A stretch of 36,235 bases of DNA from Phycisphaera sp. (GTDB lineage: Bacteria > Planctomycetota > Phycisphaerae > Phycisphaerales > Phycisphaeraceae): positions 1-36,235 of the forward strand of contig JALZVY010000244.1 in NCBI GenBank assembly GCA_023300125.1. Reading direction: 5' to 3'. Both the position numbers and the translations under genes were made by a program. A model generated the notes under the pieces. It searched no databases, was not told the DNA's origin, and saw only the letters and a list, made by a program, of their open reading frames with translations. This document shows positions 1 through 7,619 of this stretch, one piece after another. The stretch's first letter is position 1; each line of letters starts with the position of its first letter.

Positions 1-474
1 GGATCCGGTGCGGACGATGCCCAAGGGGATCACGCGGCCCGAGATGCGAAGGTCTTCGAGATCGGGCACGGGGGTGTAGCCGTTGCGGCCGGGGTTGAAA
101 AATTCAAGCCAGTTGGGGGAGTTGTTGGGGTCCAGGGCGTTTTCGTCGTTTTCACAGACCCGCAGGGTGTTGTCGGTGGAAAAAAGAACGATGGCGCCGC
201 TGAACCCGTCGCCGCTGTCTTTGCTGGTGCGTAAGGTGCCGCCAATGGACCGGGCGCTCACAAACGAGTTGCTGCGCGTGGCGAACACGCGGGCGGCGGT
301 GAGGGCGTTGTTGACCTGGCTTTCGGCGGTGTTGACTGCGGTGTTGCGTAGCAGGGTGCGCACCACGGGGAAGCTGATGCCCGTGAGCAGAGCGATGATC
401 GAAATCACGACCAGCAGCTCGATGAGCGAGAAGGCTTTGCGTGGTGCCTGGTTTGAAGGGGGAAGTAGTCGCAT
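1..474 (-). CDS. type IV pilin-like pseudopilin, partial (cut by window edge)
   Basis: The open frame runs from an ATG at 474 off the left edge, giving 158 codons without a stop. The N-terminus has a short basic leader ending RKA, then FSLIELLVVISIIALLTGI, the prepilin N-methylation motif with the conserved Glu at +5 and a hydrophobic helix. This marks a pseudopilin that would be cleaved by a prepilin peptidase and assembled in the inner membrane. The residue before the cleavage site is Ala where Gly is usual. The rest is polar (for example RTSKDSGDGFSGAIVLFSTD) and resembles GspH/minor pseudopilins, but the subtype cannot be fixed. Its ATG lies 3 nt after the stop of the pseudopilin gene upstream, so the two are probably translationally coupled. 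It is the fourth gene of the gspE-gspF operon. The C-terminus is missing. Confidence 0.9.
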   Translation of the reverse strand, partial: MRLLPPSNQAPRKAFSLIELLVVISIIALLTGISFPVVRTLLRNTAVNTAESQVNNALTAARVFATRSNSFVSARSIGGTLRTSKDSGDGFSGAIVLFSTDNTLRVCENDENALDPNNSPNWLEFFNPGRNGYTPVPDLEDLRISGRVIPLGIVRTGS

Positions 475-477
475 GGC

Positions 478-1185
478 TTAGTTCAGGTCGAAGCTGTAGA
501 TGTTGTCCTGGGCGTCGGGGATGCCGTCGTCGTTTTCGTCAACATCTGGGTCGGGCCCGTTGGTGTCTGTGTCGACCTCCCCGAATAACCCGTCGGGGCC
601 TGCCGAGACGAAAAACGCGGTGGGGTGCGCCCTGAGATAGTCGTCTGCGTTGAAACGGTCGTCGTGGCGGACGCCGCCGGCGTAGCGGATGGGGGTGCGC
701 CATCGGTCGCGCAGTTCAATGGAAGAAATCTGACTTGCGGCTAGGCCGGCGACCTCACCGTTGATATCCAGCAGGGGGTCCCCATTGAGGGTGAGGTCTT
801 CTTTGGCCGAGATGGTGATGAGCTGCGCCGATTCGGGCACCTGGCCTGCGTTGAGTACAAACCATCCGAAGGTGAAGTCGATAGGGTCTCCGCTGGCGTC
901 GGTGCCGTTGATCTCGATGTCGACATCGTTACCGAAGGCGTCGCGTGTCACCTTGTGATCCACGGTTTGGCCGGTGGTGATGTTGTACGAGTCGGCGGCG
1001 GAGGCCAAGCCGTTGAGGATGCTTCGCATCGCGTTGACTTCGGAACTACCTAAGAGCTTGACGATCGACGGGGCTGTGAACGCCACAATCACCGTGATGA
1101 TCGAGATCACCACCAGTAGCTCGATGAGCGTGAAGGCGTGAATCATCCGCCCCAGCGTTTTTTTTCGTCGCAAACCTGATTTCAT
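478..1185 (-). CDS. type II secretion GspG-like major pseudopilin with calcium-loop C-terminus
   Basis: 235 residues. The leader MKSGLRRKKTLGRMIHA is followed by FTLIELLVVISIITVIVAF, a class III prepilin signal with Glu at +5 and a membrane helix at about residues 18-40. Position -1 is Ala, not Gly. The extended helix (IVKLLGSSEVNAMRSILNGLASAADSY, given here as separate parts IVKLLGSSEV and NAMRSILNGL) fits pseudopilins. The last 30 residues are Asp-rich, with DTNGPDPDVDENDDG then IPDAQDN. This resembles a thrombospondin type 3/EF-hand-like calcium loop; GspG pseudopilins bind calcium near their C-terminus. A purine-rich stretch (AAGAGAA) precedes the ATG. The gene follows gspF after a 210-bp spacer holding a large inverted repeat. 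The family is certain; the GspG assignment is inferred from position and the acidic tail. Confidence 0.9.
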   Translation of the reverse strand: MKSGLRRKKTLGRMIHAFTLIELLVVISIITVIVAFTAPSIVKLLGSSEVNAMRSILNGLASAADSYNITTGQTVDHKVTRDAFGNDVDIEINGTDASGDPIDFTFGWFVLNAGQVPESAQLITISAKEDLTLNGDPLLDINGEVAGLAASQISSIELRDRWRTPIRYAGGVRHDDRFNADDYLRAHPTAFFVSAGPDGLFGEVDTDTNGPDPDVDENDDGIPDAQDNIYSFDLN

Positions 1186-1232
1186 AACAATTCTCTTCTT
1201 GGTTCAAAGCCACCCCTTTTTCCCCCCGCGAA

Positions 1233-1386
1233 GGAGGTTGGGTGGCTGACGTGGTCGTGAGCCGTCGCGAGTCGGTCGGTCGCAAAGCGGGTCGCTGATC
1301 GCGGCCCTGAAGGGGCCTCGTGAGGCGGCACGCGAAGCGATCGGGCGACGCAGCAGGCTCGCGGCCGCGTCAGTCGCCCAACCTCC
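1233..1386 (+). repeat. 154-bp structured inverted repeat between gspF and pseudopilin genes
   Basis: Arms 1233-1263 and 1356-1386 are 31 nt each and match at 26 of 31 positions as inverted repeats. All five differences (four T/C, one G/A) give G-U wobbles if the plus strand is read as RNA, and A-C mismatches if the minus strand is read. The 92-nt interior folds again: 1291-1295 with 1345-1349 and 1297-1302 with 1337-1342 form a bulged 11-bp stem. Small hairpins are possible inside it, such as 1303-1307 with 1313-1317 and 1316-1319 with 1322-1325. It fills most of the gspF-pseudopilin spacer. It could be a structured RNA, a REP-like palindromic element or an mRNA processing site. No family is recognised. 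Confidence 0.7.
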
Positions 1387-1395
1387 GTAGCCCCT

Positions 1396-2724
1396 TTACA
1401 TCACCGACTGCATCAGCTTGACCAGCGGCAGGAACAGGGCGATGACGATGGCGCCCACGATGCCGCCGAGCACGACGACCATGATGGGTTCGAGCAGGGA
1501 CACGAGGCCGGCGACGGCGACGTCGACTTCTTCGTCGTAGTTGTCGGCGATTTTCAAAAGCATTTTGTCCAGGTCACCGGTTTCTTCGCCCACGTCGATC
1601 ATGTTGACGACCAGGGGGTCGCAGACTTTGGCTTTACGCAGGGGCTCGGCGAAGCTGTCCCCTTGGCGGATGCTGTCGTGGACGCTCATGAGGGCGTTGG
1701 CGTACACGCCGTTGGCGGTGGTTTCGCTGGTGATGGTGACCGCGTCGAGGATGGGCACGCCGGCGTTGACCAGGGTGCCGAGGGTTCGGGTGAACTTGGC
1801 GATGGTGGCTTTGCGGACCAGGCCGCCGAGCACGGGCACGTAGAGGGTGAGGCGGTCGAAGAAGCCTTTGCCGGGGCCGGTTTTCCGAAGCATTTTGATG
1901 GCGAAGAAGATGAAGACAGGCGAGAGCAGCACCCAGATGATGCCGGGGATGAGCTGGTCTTCGTTGTAGGTGCCGTCTTTGGCGCCCAGCACGCCCAGCA
2001 ACGAGCCGCCGAGCCATTTGCTCATGTTGATGAGCCAGATGGTGAGCGCGGGCATGTCGGTGTCGAAGTCGTCGAAGATTTCGATGAACTTGGGCACGAT
2101 GAGGATCATGATGCCCAACACGATGATGGCCGCGACGCTGATGACCGCCGAGGGGTAGATCATGGCGCTGATGATGCGCGCTTTGAGCCGGGCGGCTTTT
2201 TCAAGAAACTCGGCCAGACGGGCGAGGATGAGGTCAAGCACACCGCCGACTTCGCCTGCGGCGATCATCTTGGTGTAGAGGATGTCGAAGGCTTTGGGGT
2301 TTTTGGCAAAGGCGTCGCTGAGCGAGGCGCCCGAGGAGACGTCTTCGTGGACTTTTTCGAGGGTGTTTTTGAGCAGGCCTGGTTTCTGCTGCTGCTCCAG
2401 GATGGACAGCGAACGGAGGATGGGCAGGCCGGCGTCTTGCAGGGTGGAGAGCTGGCGGGTGAAGAGGGTGAGGTGCTTTTTACTGACCCCGCCGATGTTG
2501 ATGGTGATGCCGCCGGATTTCTTTTTGTTTCCGCTGGCGCCTTTGCCTCCGCCACCGCCGCCACCACCACCGCCGCCTTTTTTGGCCTTCTGCTCACGGA
2601 TCGACGTGGGGAAGAAGCCTTGGCTTTTGATGCGGGCCAGCGCTTCTTCGTTGTTGGCGGCGGTGATGGTGCCTTTTTGGGGCTTGCCGGCGTCGTTCAG
2701 GGCTTCGAATTGGTAGGTGGGCAT
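1396..2724 (-). CDS. gspF: type II secretion/type IV pilus inner-membrane platform protein GspF/PilC
   Basis: 442 residues, close to the usual 400 of GspF/PilC plus an insertion. The N-terminal segment (MPTYQFEALNDAGKPQKGTI, residues 1-20) is the typical family start. Two T2SSF repeats follow: the first begins near LTLFTRQLSTLQDAGLPILR with the membrane stretch AVISVAAIIVLGIMILIVP; the second begins near FTRTLGTLVNAGVPILDAV and ends in the hydrophobic EPIMVVVLGGIVGAIVIALF. Between the start segment and the first repeat lies an unusual run of 11 glycines followed by a Lys/Gly/Ser-rich tract (about residues 51-72), a flexible linker. The protein would form the inner-membrane platform that couples GspE to pseudopilin assembly. 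It lies between gspE and the pseudopilins on the same strand, with inverted repeats in both flanking spacers. Confidence 0.95.
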   Translation of the reverse strand: MPTYQFEALNDAGKPQKGTITAANNEEALARIKSQGFFPTSIREQKAKKGGGGGGGGGGGKGASGNKKKSGGITINIGGVSKKHLTLFTRQLSTLQDAGLPILRSLSILEQQQKPGLLKNTLEKVHEDVSSGASLSDAFAKNPKAFDILYTKMIAAGEVGGVLDLILARLAEFLEKAARLKARIISAMIYPSAVISVAAIIVLGIMILIVPKFIEIFDDFDTDMPALTIWLINMSKWLGGSLLGVLGAKDGTYNEDQLIPGIIWVLLSPVFIFFAIKMLRKTGPGKGFFDRLTLYVPVLGGLVRKATIAKFTRTLGTLVNAGVPILDAVTITSETTANGVYANALMSVHDSIRQGDSFAEPLRKAKVCDPLVVNMIDVGEETGDLDKMLLKIADNYDEEVDVAVAGLVSLLEPIMVVVLGGIVGAIVIALFLPLVKLMQSVM

Positions 2725-2759
2725 GGCGGGGGCTCCGGGGGCGAGAGCGGGGGTTGGGT

Positions 2760-2845
2760 GCTAGCTGTTAGCCGTTGGCAAGACGCAAGCGATGGGGTGG
2801 GCGGTTCTGTGCAGTTTCGGTTCTTGCCAATCGCTAACGACTAGC
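2760..2845. repeat. imperfect inverted repeat between gspE and gspF
   Basis: Arms 2760-2783 and 2822-2845 pair at 20 of 24 positions around a 38-nt spacer. The motif CTAG-N2-GTTAGC-N2-TTGGCAAG is readable in both arms. Short CTAGCGG/CTAGCGG direct repeats and the hairpin at 2857-2873 follow immediately. This is the second intergenic palindrome of the pilus operon. Its sequence is unrelated to the one at 1233-1386. It may act in mRNA processing or differential expression, or be a dispersed genomic repeat. Confidence 0.6.
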
Positions 2846-2856
2846 GGCTAGCGGCT

Positions 2857-2873
2857 GCCGGGCGTCGCCCGGC
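2857..2873 (-). terminator. G+C-rich hairpin just after gspE stop
   Basis: GCCGGGC, a three-base loop, then GCCCGGC form a perfect 7-bp stem 1 nt beyond the gspE stop codon. No T-run follows in either direction, so it is more likely a partial attenuator or 3'-end stabiliser within the operon than a full rho-independent terminator. Confidence 0.35.
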
Positions 2874-2874
2874 G

Positions 2875-4614
2875 CTACTCTTCAACCATGGTTTCTTTGA
2901 CGACTTCGTCGATGGTGGTGAGCCCTTCGTAGAGGGCCATGAGGCCGCCTTGGCGGAGGGTGCGCATGCCGCGTTTGCGGGCTTCGTTGCGGATGAGTTG
3001 GGTGCTGGCTTGCTTCATGATGAGGTCGCGGATGTTGTCGTCCATGACCATGCATTCGAAGATGCCCATGCGGCCTTTGTAGCCCGACTGGTTGCAGAAA
3101 TCGCAGCCGGTGCCGCGGTAGAGGTCGCGGCCTTCGAGGTCTTCGGGGGTGAGCATAAGCATGGACAGCTCGTCTTCGGTGGGGGTGTAGGCTTCTTTGC
3201 AGCGCTGGCAGACTTTGCGGACCAGGCGCTGGGCGAGGATGCCTTCGATGGTGGCGGTGATGAGGAAGCTTTCAAGGCCCAGGTCGAGTAGACGGGCGAT
3301 GCTGCTGGGGGCGTCGTTGGTGTGCAGGGTGGTGAACACCAGGTGGCCGGTGAGGCTGGCTTGCACGCCAATCTGGGCGGTGGTGAGGTCGCGGGTTTCA
3401 CCGACGAGGATGATGTCGGGGTCTTGCCGCAGGAACGAACGCAACGCGGCGGCGAAGGTGAGGCCTACGTCGACGTTGATCTGAACCTGCATGAGCCCGT
3501 CGATGTCGTATTCGACGGGGTCTTCGGCGGTGAGAATTTTTTCGCCGGGCTTGTTGAGCTCGGCCAGGGCGGAGTACAGGGTGGTGGTTTTTCCCGAGCC
3601 GGTGGGGCCGGTGACGATGACAATGCCGTTGGGTTTTTTGATGAGCTGGCGGAAGGTGTCCAGGTCGTCGGGCCGCATGCCCACTTGCTCAAGGTCGAGG
3701 TTGACGTTGCCGCGGTCGAGGATACGCATGACCACCGACTCGCCGAACATGGTGGGCAGCACGGCGACGCGGAGGTCCACGGGCTTGCCGTCGACGACCA
3801 GTTCGATGCGGCCGTCTTGCGGCAGGCGCCGCTCGGCGATGTCGAGGTCGGCCATGACCTTGACGCGGCTGACGATGGACACCGCGAGGTGGTTGGGCGG
3901 CGGGATCATTTCATAGAGAACGCCGTCGATGCGGTAGCGCATCTTGAATTCGTCTTCGAAGGGTTCGAAGTGGATGTCCGAGGCTTTGTCTTTGATGCCT
4001 TGAAGCAGGACCAGGTTGAGCAACCGCTTGACGCGGTTGTCGTCGGCCATGGCGATCTGCTCTTCGAGGTCGACCGTGCCGCTGCCGTTGTCGAGTTCGT
4101 TGAGGTCGTCGGCGTCGGAGAGTTCGGCCACCAGCGAGGCGATGGATTCGTCGTCTTCGCCGTAGTGCTGCTGGATGAGCTTGTCGACCTGCGTGGCGGG
4201 AGCGACCACGGCGGTGACGCGGAAACCCAGCAGCAGGTGCAGGGTGTCCAGGGCTTGGAAGTTGTCGGCCGTCTTCATGGCCACCACCAGGTGGTTGGCG
4301 TCTTTGTCGTAGTTCAGCGGCAGGATGTGGTTGTTGTTGGCCATCTCTGCGGGGATCAGCCGCAACACCTCGGGCTCGATGGGCCGGTCGGTGAGGTCCA
4401 TGGTCTTCATGCCCGCCTGGGCGGCGAGGGCGAGATTGACTTCGTCGTGGGAGACGTAGCCGAGTTCGACCAAGAGCTGCCCGATGGGGGCTTTGCTTCT
4501 TTTCTGAAGCTCAAGGGCTTCTTGGACTTGGTCGCGGTTGATGTGACCAAGCTTGGTGAGCACGCGGCCCAGGCGACGTCCGGTGAGCTCTTTGGAGGAG
4601 GGGGTGTTGGCCAT
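2875..4614 (-). CDS. gspE: type II secretion/type IV pilus assembly ATPase GspE/PilB
   Basis: 579 residues from the ATG at 4614. The N-terminal MshEN-type domain (about residues 10-150) contains GRRLGRVLTKLGHINRDQV and PIGQLLVELGYVS. The ATPase domain has Walker A GPTGSGKTT at 336-344, the Asp box AEDPVEYD near 363-370, the Walker B region DIILVGETRD at 400-409 and a His box around TGHLVFTTLHTNDAP. A tetracysteine zinc site follows (CQRC at 469-472, CDFC at 504-507). The protein powers pseudopilus extension from the cytoplasm. A TTG at 4626 would add MSPS; a TAAGAC hexamer sits 6 nt before it, so a leaderless TTG start is possible. I prefer the ATG. It is the first gene of the operon. Confidence 0.95.
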   Translation of the reverse strand: MANTPSSKELTGRRLGRVLTKLGHINRDQVQEALELQKRSKAPIGQLLVELGYVSHDEVNLALAAQAGMKTMDLTDRPIEPEVLRLIPAEMANNNHILPLNYDKDANHLVVAMKTADNFQALDTLHLLLGFRVTAVVAPATQVDKLIQQHYGEDDESIASLVAELSDADDLNELDNGSGTVDLEEQIAMADDNRVKRLLNLVLLQGIKDKASDIHFEPFEDEFKMRYRIDGVLYEMIPPPNHLAVSIVSRVKVMADLDIAERRLPQDGRIELVVDGKPVDLRVAVLPTMFGESVVMRILDRGNVNLDLEQVGMRPDDLDTFRQLIKKPNGIVIVTGPTGSGKTTTLYSALAELNKPGEKILTAEDPVEYDIDGLMQVQINVDVGLTFAAALRSFLRQDPDIILVGETRDLTTAQIGVQASLTGHLVFTTLHTNDAPSSIARLLDLGLESFLITATIEGILAQRLVRKVCQRCKEAYTPTEDELSMLMLTPEDLEGRDLYRGTGCDFCNQSGYKGRMGIFECMVMDDNIRDLIMKQASTQLIRNEARKRGMRTLRQGGLMALYEGLTTIDEVVKETMVEE

Positions 4615-5038
4615 GGAGGGGCTCAAAAGCGAGTCTTAGTCAGGTGGGGCGGAAAAAGGGGCTGGACGAGAGGCGGCGAGCGTCTTGTTGTCCAAGTGTC
4701 TGGCAGGAGGGAGGGGTTGAAAGCCGGGTTTCTTGGCGTTCAGGCGGGGGTATCAGGTGGCCGTATCCGTGGCGATTGACTTGATTACTTTTTCTATCGT
4801 ATGTCTTCTGCTGGGAAGATCAAGGTTTCAGGGGCTCTGGGGTTGGGTGGACACTTGGAAGTCTGGCGCGCAGGCGGGTTTTTTCGTGACTTGGGGCCTG
4901 TGGGAACCCAGGCTGGGGTGGCCTGGCGTGCTTGGCACGAGAGGGTGCGGGAATGCCCGGGGCCGCCCCGTGGGGCTGGGCGATGAGGGTGGGGAAATGA
5001 GATGGGCGATGAGCGGGCGTGGTCTGGCGGGGCGCAAC
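4615..5038. other. non-coding spacer upstream of gspE
   Basis: This gap between the gspE start and the terminator of the HEAT-repeat gene shows no convincing gene. Short open frames here have the low-complexity look of G+C-rich chance frames. Its one distinctive part is an A+T-rich island around 4775-4825, which contains the promoter candidate for the pilus operon. Confidence 0.6.
4796..4823 (-). promoter_or_regulatory. candidate sigma-70 promoter for the gspE operon
   Basis: Read on the minus strand, TTGATC (4823-4818) is separated by 16 nt from TACGAT (4801-4796). Each matches the consensus at four of six bases, and the pair lies in the only A+T-rich patch of the spacer. It predicts a leader of about 175 nt. 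Confidence 0.4.
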
Positions 5039-5069
5039 AAAAAGGCCGGCCCCGTGGGAGGGGCCGGCC
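5039..5069 (-). terminator. rho-independent terminator of the HEAT-repeat gene
   Basis: On the minus strand a perfect 10-bp stem (5069-5060 with 5053-5044, GGCCGGCCCC type) closes a 6-nt loop and is followed directly by TTTTT (5043-5039). It begins 50 nt after the stop at 5119. Confidence 0.85.
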
Positions 5070-5118
5070 TGAGTGAGATGCGGGGTTGGTTCTGGGCCAC
5101 CGCGGGGATGGCGGGGAA

Positions 5119-7311
5119 TTACTCGAGAATGAGGTCCACGGCGTTGCGGGTGGGCAGGGCGAGGGCTCCGTGGGCCTGGGCGGCGGCGTCGGCCAAGGAT
5201 TGATGCTCGGCGGTCTTGACGATGTTGAGCACCGCGTCGGAGAGATCCGCGCTGATGAGGTTACCCGACCTGTTGGCGGACTGGCCTACTTGCTGGAGCA
5301 GGTGGGCCTGAAGTTCGCCGGTGGCCGACAGGGCCGCGTTGGTCAAGATGACTTGGGCGGCGGGGTCGTTGATCAACGCCAGGACGTCGCCGGCCCGGGC
5401 TGCGACCGCGGGACGCTGGGCGTCGGATGCGGCGCTTTTGAGTGCCGGCAAGGCGTCTTGGATGTTGAACACGGTGGGGGCGGTGGTGATGCTCGCCAGC
5501 AGGTCCAGCGCTTCGAGGGCGTCGGCTTCAGAGCTGGCGACCGATGCGCCGGGGTTTCCGGCTTGCTCGCTGGCCAAAGCGATGGCGGCGCCCAGGTCGT
5601 CTTGTCCCGAGGCCACGACGGTGACCTGGGCGTTGTCGGTGAAGTCGCTGGCGATGCGCGCCTGCTGGGCAGGGGCGGCCAGGGCGACCAGCGGGGTGGA
5701 AGCGAGCTTGAAGTTGGCGCTGGCGGTGTTGACCGCTTGGGTGATGGCGGCTTGATCGCCGTCGACAAGCAGCAGATCGATGCCGGCGGTTTGGGCGATC
5801 ACGTCGGAGGCGGCCCCTACGGATTCAGCTGCGATAGCGCGGTAGTTAAGGCTGCCCGCCGAGCTCACCAGTTGGTTGCGTGCGGCTTGGTCGCTGGCGA
5901 TGATCAGGGCCAAGGGGGCGCCCGCGGGGCGGATGGCGTCGCCCAAGACGGGCACGACGCGGAAGTCGTTGGTGAAGTTTTCTGTGGGCAGCGCGTGGGC
6001 CAGTGCCGCGGCGGCGCGGAAGCGGACTTCGCGGCTGGGGTAGGTGAGGCCGCGAACAAGAGGTTGCAGTGCTTCGAGGCTGGCGGTGGCCGAGAGGCCG
6101 GCGATGGCGTCGAGGGCAAGGTCGGTGTCGTTGTCGGTCAGGGCGATTTCTAGCACGTCGTGCAGGCGGCGTGGGCCCGCGGTCATGGCGTAGAAGGCGG
6201 GGCTGCGTCGGCTGGCGGGGTAGCTTGCGTCGTTCTCGCCTTCGGGCAGGCGGTTTTCACGCCGCAGGTTGGCCATGACGTACAGGCTCAGGGCGGCATC
6301 CATGTCGGGATTCAGGCTCAGGGCCGTGCGGGCGGATTGCATGGCCAGCACGTCGCCGAGGATGGCTCCGGGCACGGTGATGGGCACGAGCCCGGGCCGG
6401 CCGGTGACGGTCAACTCAGGGTCGTAGTACCACGACACGCCGCGATCGTTGGTGGTGTCGTAGCCGTCGAGCCCGGCGGGCTGCTCGGTGGCGGTGTCGT
6501 AGGAGCCCAGGCCCAGGTCCAGGTAGAACTCTGCGGCGCTGCGGCCTGCAAAGAGGTTGGCGTTCTCGGCGATGACGTAGATGGCGGCTTGGGCGGCCGA
6601 GCGCGCGGTGGGGTCGGTCTCTGGGTTTTCGATGACTTGTTTGAGCGCGGGCATGGATTGGGGGTAGCCGATATCTGCCAAGACGCGTGAGACCTGTCCT
6701 TGGGCCACTGCGTCGAGCTTGGGCAGGGCCGCGGACAGCGGGGCGACCAGGGCCCGGCCGATCTCGGTCATCGACCGCATGACTTCGGGGTGTAGCTCGG
6801 ACTGGCCGCCGTCGATCAGCGTGGCGAGCATGAGCGGCGCGGCGTATTGGCCTGCCGAGGCCAGACGCTGGGTGGCGTTGGTGTAGGCACGCTGGCCTTT
6901 GCCCAGCAGCTGGATGTCGTTTTTGATGCGGTCTTCTTCGCGGCTGCGCGAGATGCGGGCTTCTTGGATGCGGCTCTGCAGCTCGGCGCCCAGGTCTTTA
7001 AGGCCGCCCATGCGGGTGGTGCGCTGAAAGACGTTGTTGGCGTTGCGGTCGCTGGCTTCGACGGCATCCAGCAGGGTGCCTGCGTCGGCTTCGAGCAGCG
7101 CGCTGGCGGCTTCGCCCGCGAGTTGGGGGCTGGCGATCAGCACGTAGTGGCAGAAGTCCGACCAGAGTTGCTCGGCCCGGGGGGCTGCGGCGCTCTGAGC
7201 CATGACGACGGGGGCCGCGGTGGTCAGGGCCGTCGCGGTGGCGAGGCTGGAGGCGATGAGCAGCGGGCGCAGGCGCCGGCGTGAGCGGGAGAGCCGAGGG
7301 GATCGCGGCAT
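5119..7311 (-). CDS. exported HEAT-repeat protein with an embedded receiver-like domain
   Basis: 730 residues from the ATG at 7311. I chose this start because MPRSPRLSRSRRRLRPLLIASS... is a textbook signal peptide (basic n-region, hydrophobic core, VVMAQS cleavage region near residue 39), while the frame upstream is not protein-like. Alpha-helical HEAT-like repeats occur at about 125-250 (PLSAALPKLDAVAQGQVSRV), 385-450 and 600-725. Between them, residues 465-585 read as a receiver-like fold: LALIIASDQAARNQLV, then IDLLLVDGDQ with Asp517 at the phosphoacceptor-like position, then TPLVALAA. Location is predicted to be periplasmic, where receiver domains are not expected, so this is probably a non-signalling pseudo-receiver. 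It appears monocistronic, with its own promoter and terminator. Function unknown; scaffold or binding role inferred. Confidence 0.85.
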   Translation of the reverse strand: MPRSPRLSRSRRRLRPLLIASSLATATALTTAAPVVMAQSAAAPRAEQLWSDFCHYVLIASPQLAGEAASALLEADAGTLLDAVEASDRNANNVFQRTTRMGGLKDLGAELQSRIQEARISRSREEDRIKNDIQLLGKGQRAYTNATQRLASAGQYAAPLMLATLIDGGQSELHPEVMRSMTEIGRALVAPLSAALPKLDAVAQGQVSRVLADIGYPQSMPALKQVIENPETDPTARSAAQAAIYVIAENANLFAGRSAAEFYLDLGLGSYDTATEQPAGLDGYDTTNDRGVSWYYDPELTVTGRPGLVPITVPGAILGDVLAMQSARTALSLNPDMDAALSLYVMANLRRENRLPEGENDASYPASRRSPAFYAMTAGPRRLHDVLEIALTDNDTDLALDAIAGLSATASLEALQPLVRGLTYPSREVRFRAAAALAHALPTENFTNDFRVVPVLGDAIRPAGAPLALIIASDQAARNQLVSSAGSLNYRAIAAESVGAASDVIAQTAGIDLLLVDGDQAAITQAVNTASANFKLASTPLVALAAPAQQARIASDFTDNAQVTVVASGQDDLGAAIALASEQAGNPGASVASSEADALEALDLLASITTAPTVFNIQDALPALKSAASDAQRPAVAARAGDVLALINDPAAQVILTNAALSATGELQAHLLQQVGQSANRSGNLISADLSDAVLNIVKTAEHQSLADAAAQAHGALALPTRNAVDLILE

Positions 7312-7435
7312 CGGGGGGGAGCTCCAGGAAGGGGCGAGGGGGTTGCGAAAAGGAGGGTACGGCGGGGTGCCTGTCGGGTACCGGCACCCGGTTGGGGACC
7401 GGGACGCATTGGCGGACGCCGCGTCGCGACTGTTT

Positions 7436-7464
7436 AAGCTAAGCCCGGGCCCCGAAAGCGTCAA
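7436..7464 (-). promoter_or_regulatory. candidate sigma-70 promoter for the HEAT-repeat gene
   Basis: On the minus strand, TTGACG (7464-7459) is followed after exactly 17 nt by TAGCTT (7441-7436). It predicts a leader of about 118 nt. Confidence 0.6.
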
Positions 7465-7590
7465 GAATTGCGACACCTTTTGGTGGGGGCAAGGGCTCAA
7501 AATGTGGCTAGGCGGGACTTTGCCCAGGCGGCGGCTCTAGGCCACGGCGGTGGCAGGGTGCAGGCGGGGCGCGTGTGGGGCATTAGGGGT

Positions 7591-7619
7591 TTGCCAACGG
7601 CGCCGCGGGACTCCATAAT
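7591..7619 (+). promoter_or_regulatory. candidate sigma-70 promoter for the GH10-like gene
   Basis: TTGCCA (7591-7596) and CATAAT (7614-7619) each match five of six consensus bases with 17-nt spacing. The start site would lie near 7626, giving a leader of about 105 nt. Confidence 0.6.

Noticed and set aside
1663-2844. Long plus-strand open frame (393 codons) opposite gspF
   Set aside because: It is antisense to a clear GspF gene, is Gly/Asp/Glu-rich without domains, and is typical of chance open frames in G+C-rich DNA.
3322-4779. 485-codon plus-strand frame opposite gspE
   Set aside because: Composition (Val/Gly/His/Asp) mirrors the complement of GspE codons; no recognisable domain.
4733-5203. 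156-codon plus-strand frame in the gspE-HEAT spacer
   Set aside because: It runs through the HEAT gene's terminator and 3' end and is Gly/Trp/Arg-rich without domains.
7365-7389. Operator or riboswitch in the HEAT gene leader
   Set aside because: It is only a 7-bp stem with an 11-nt loop; no known riboswitch core is visible.
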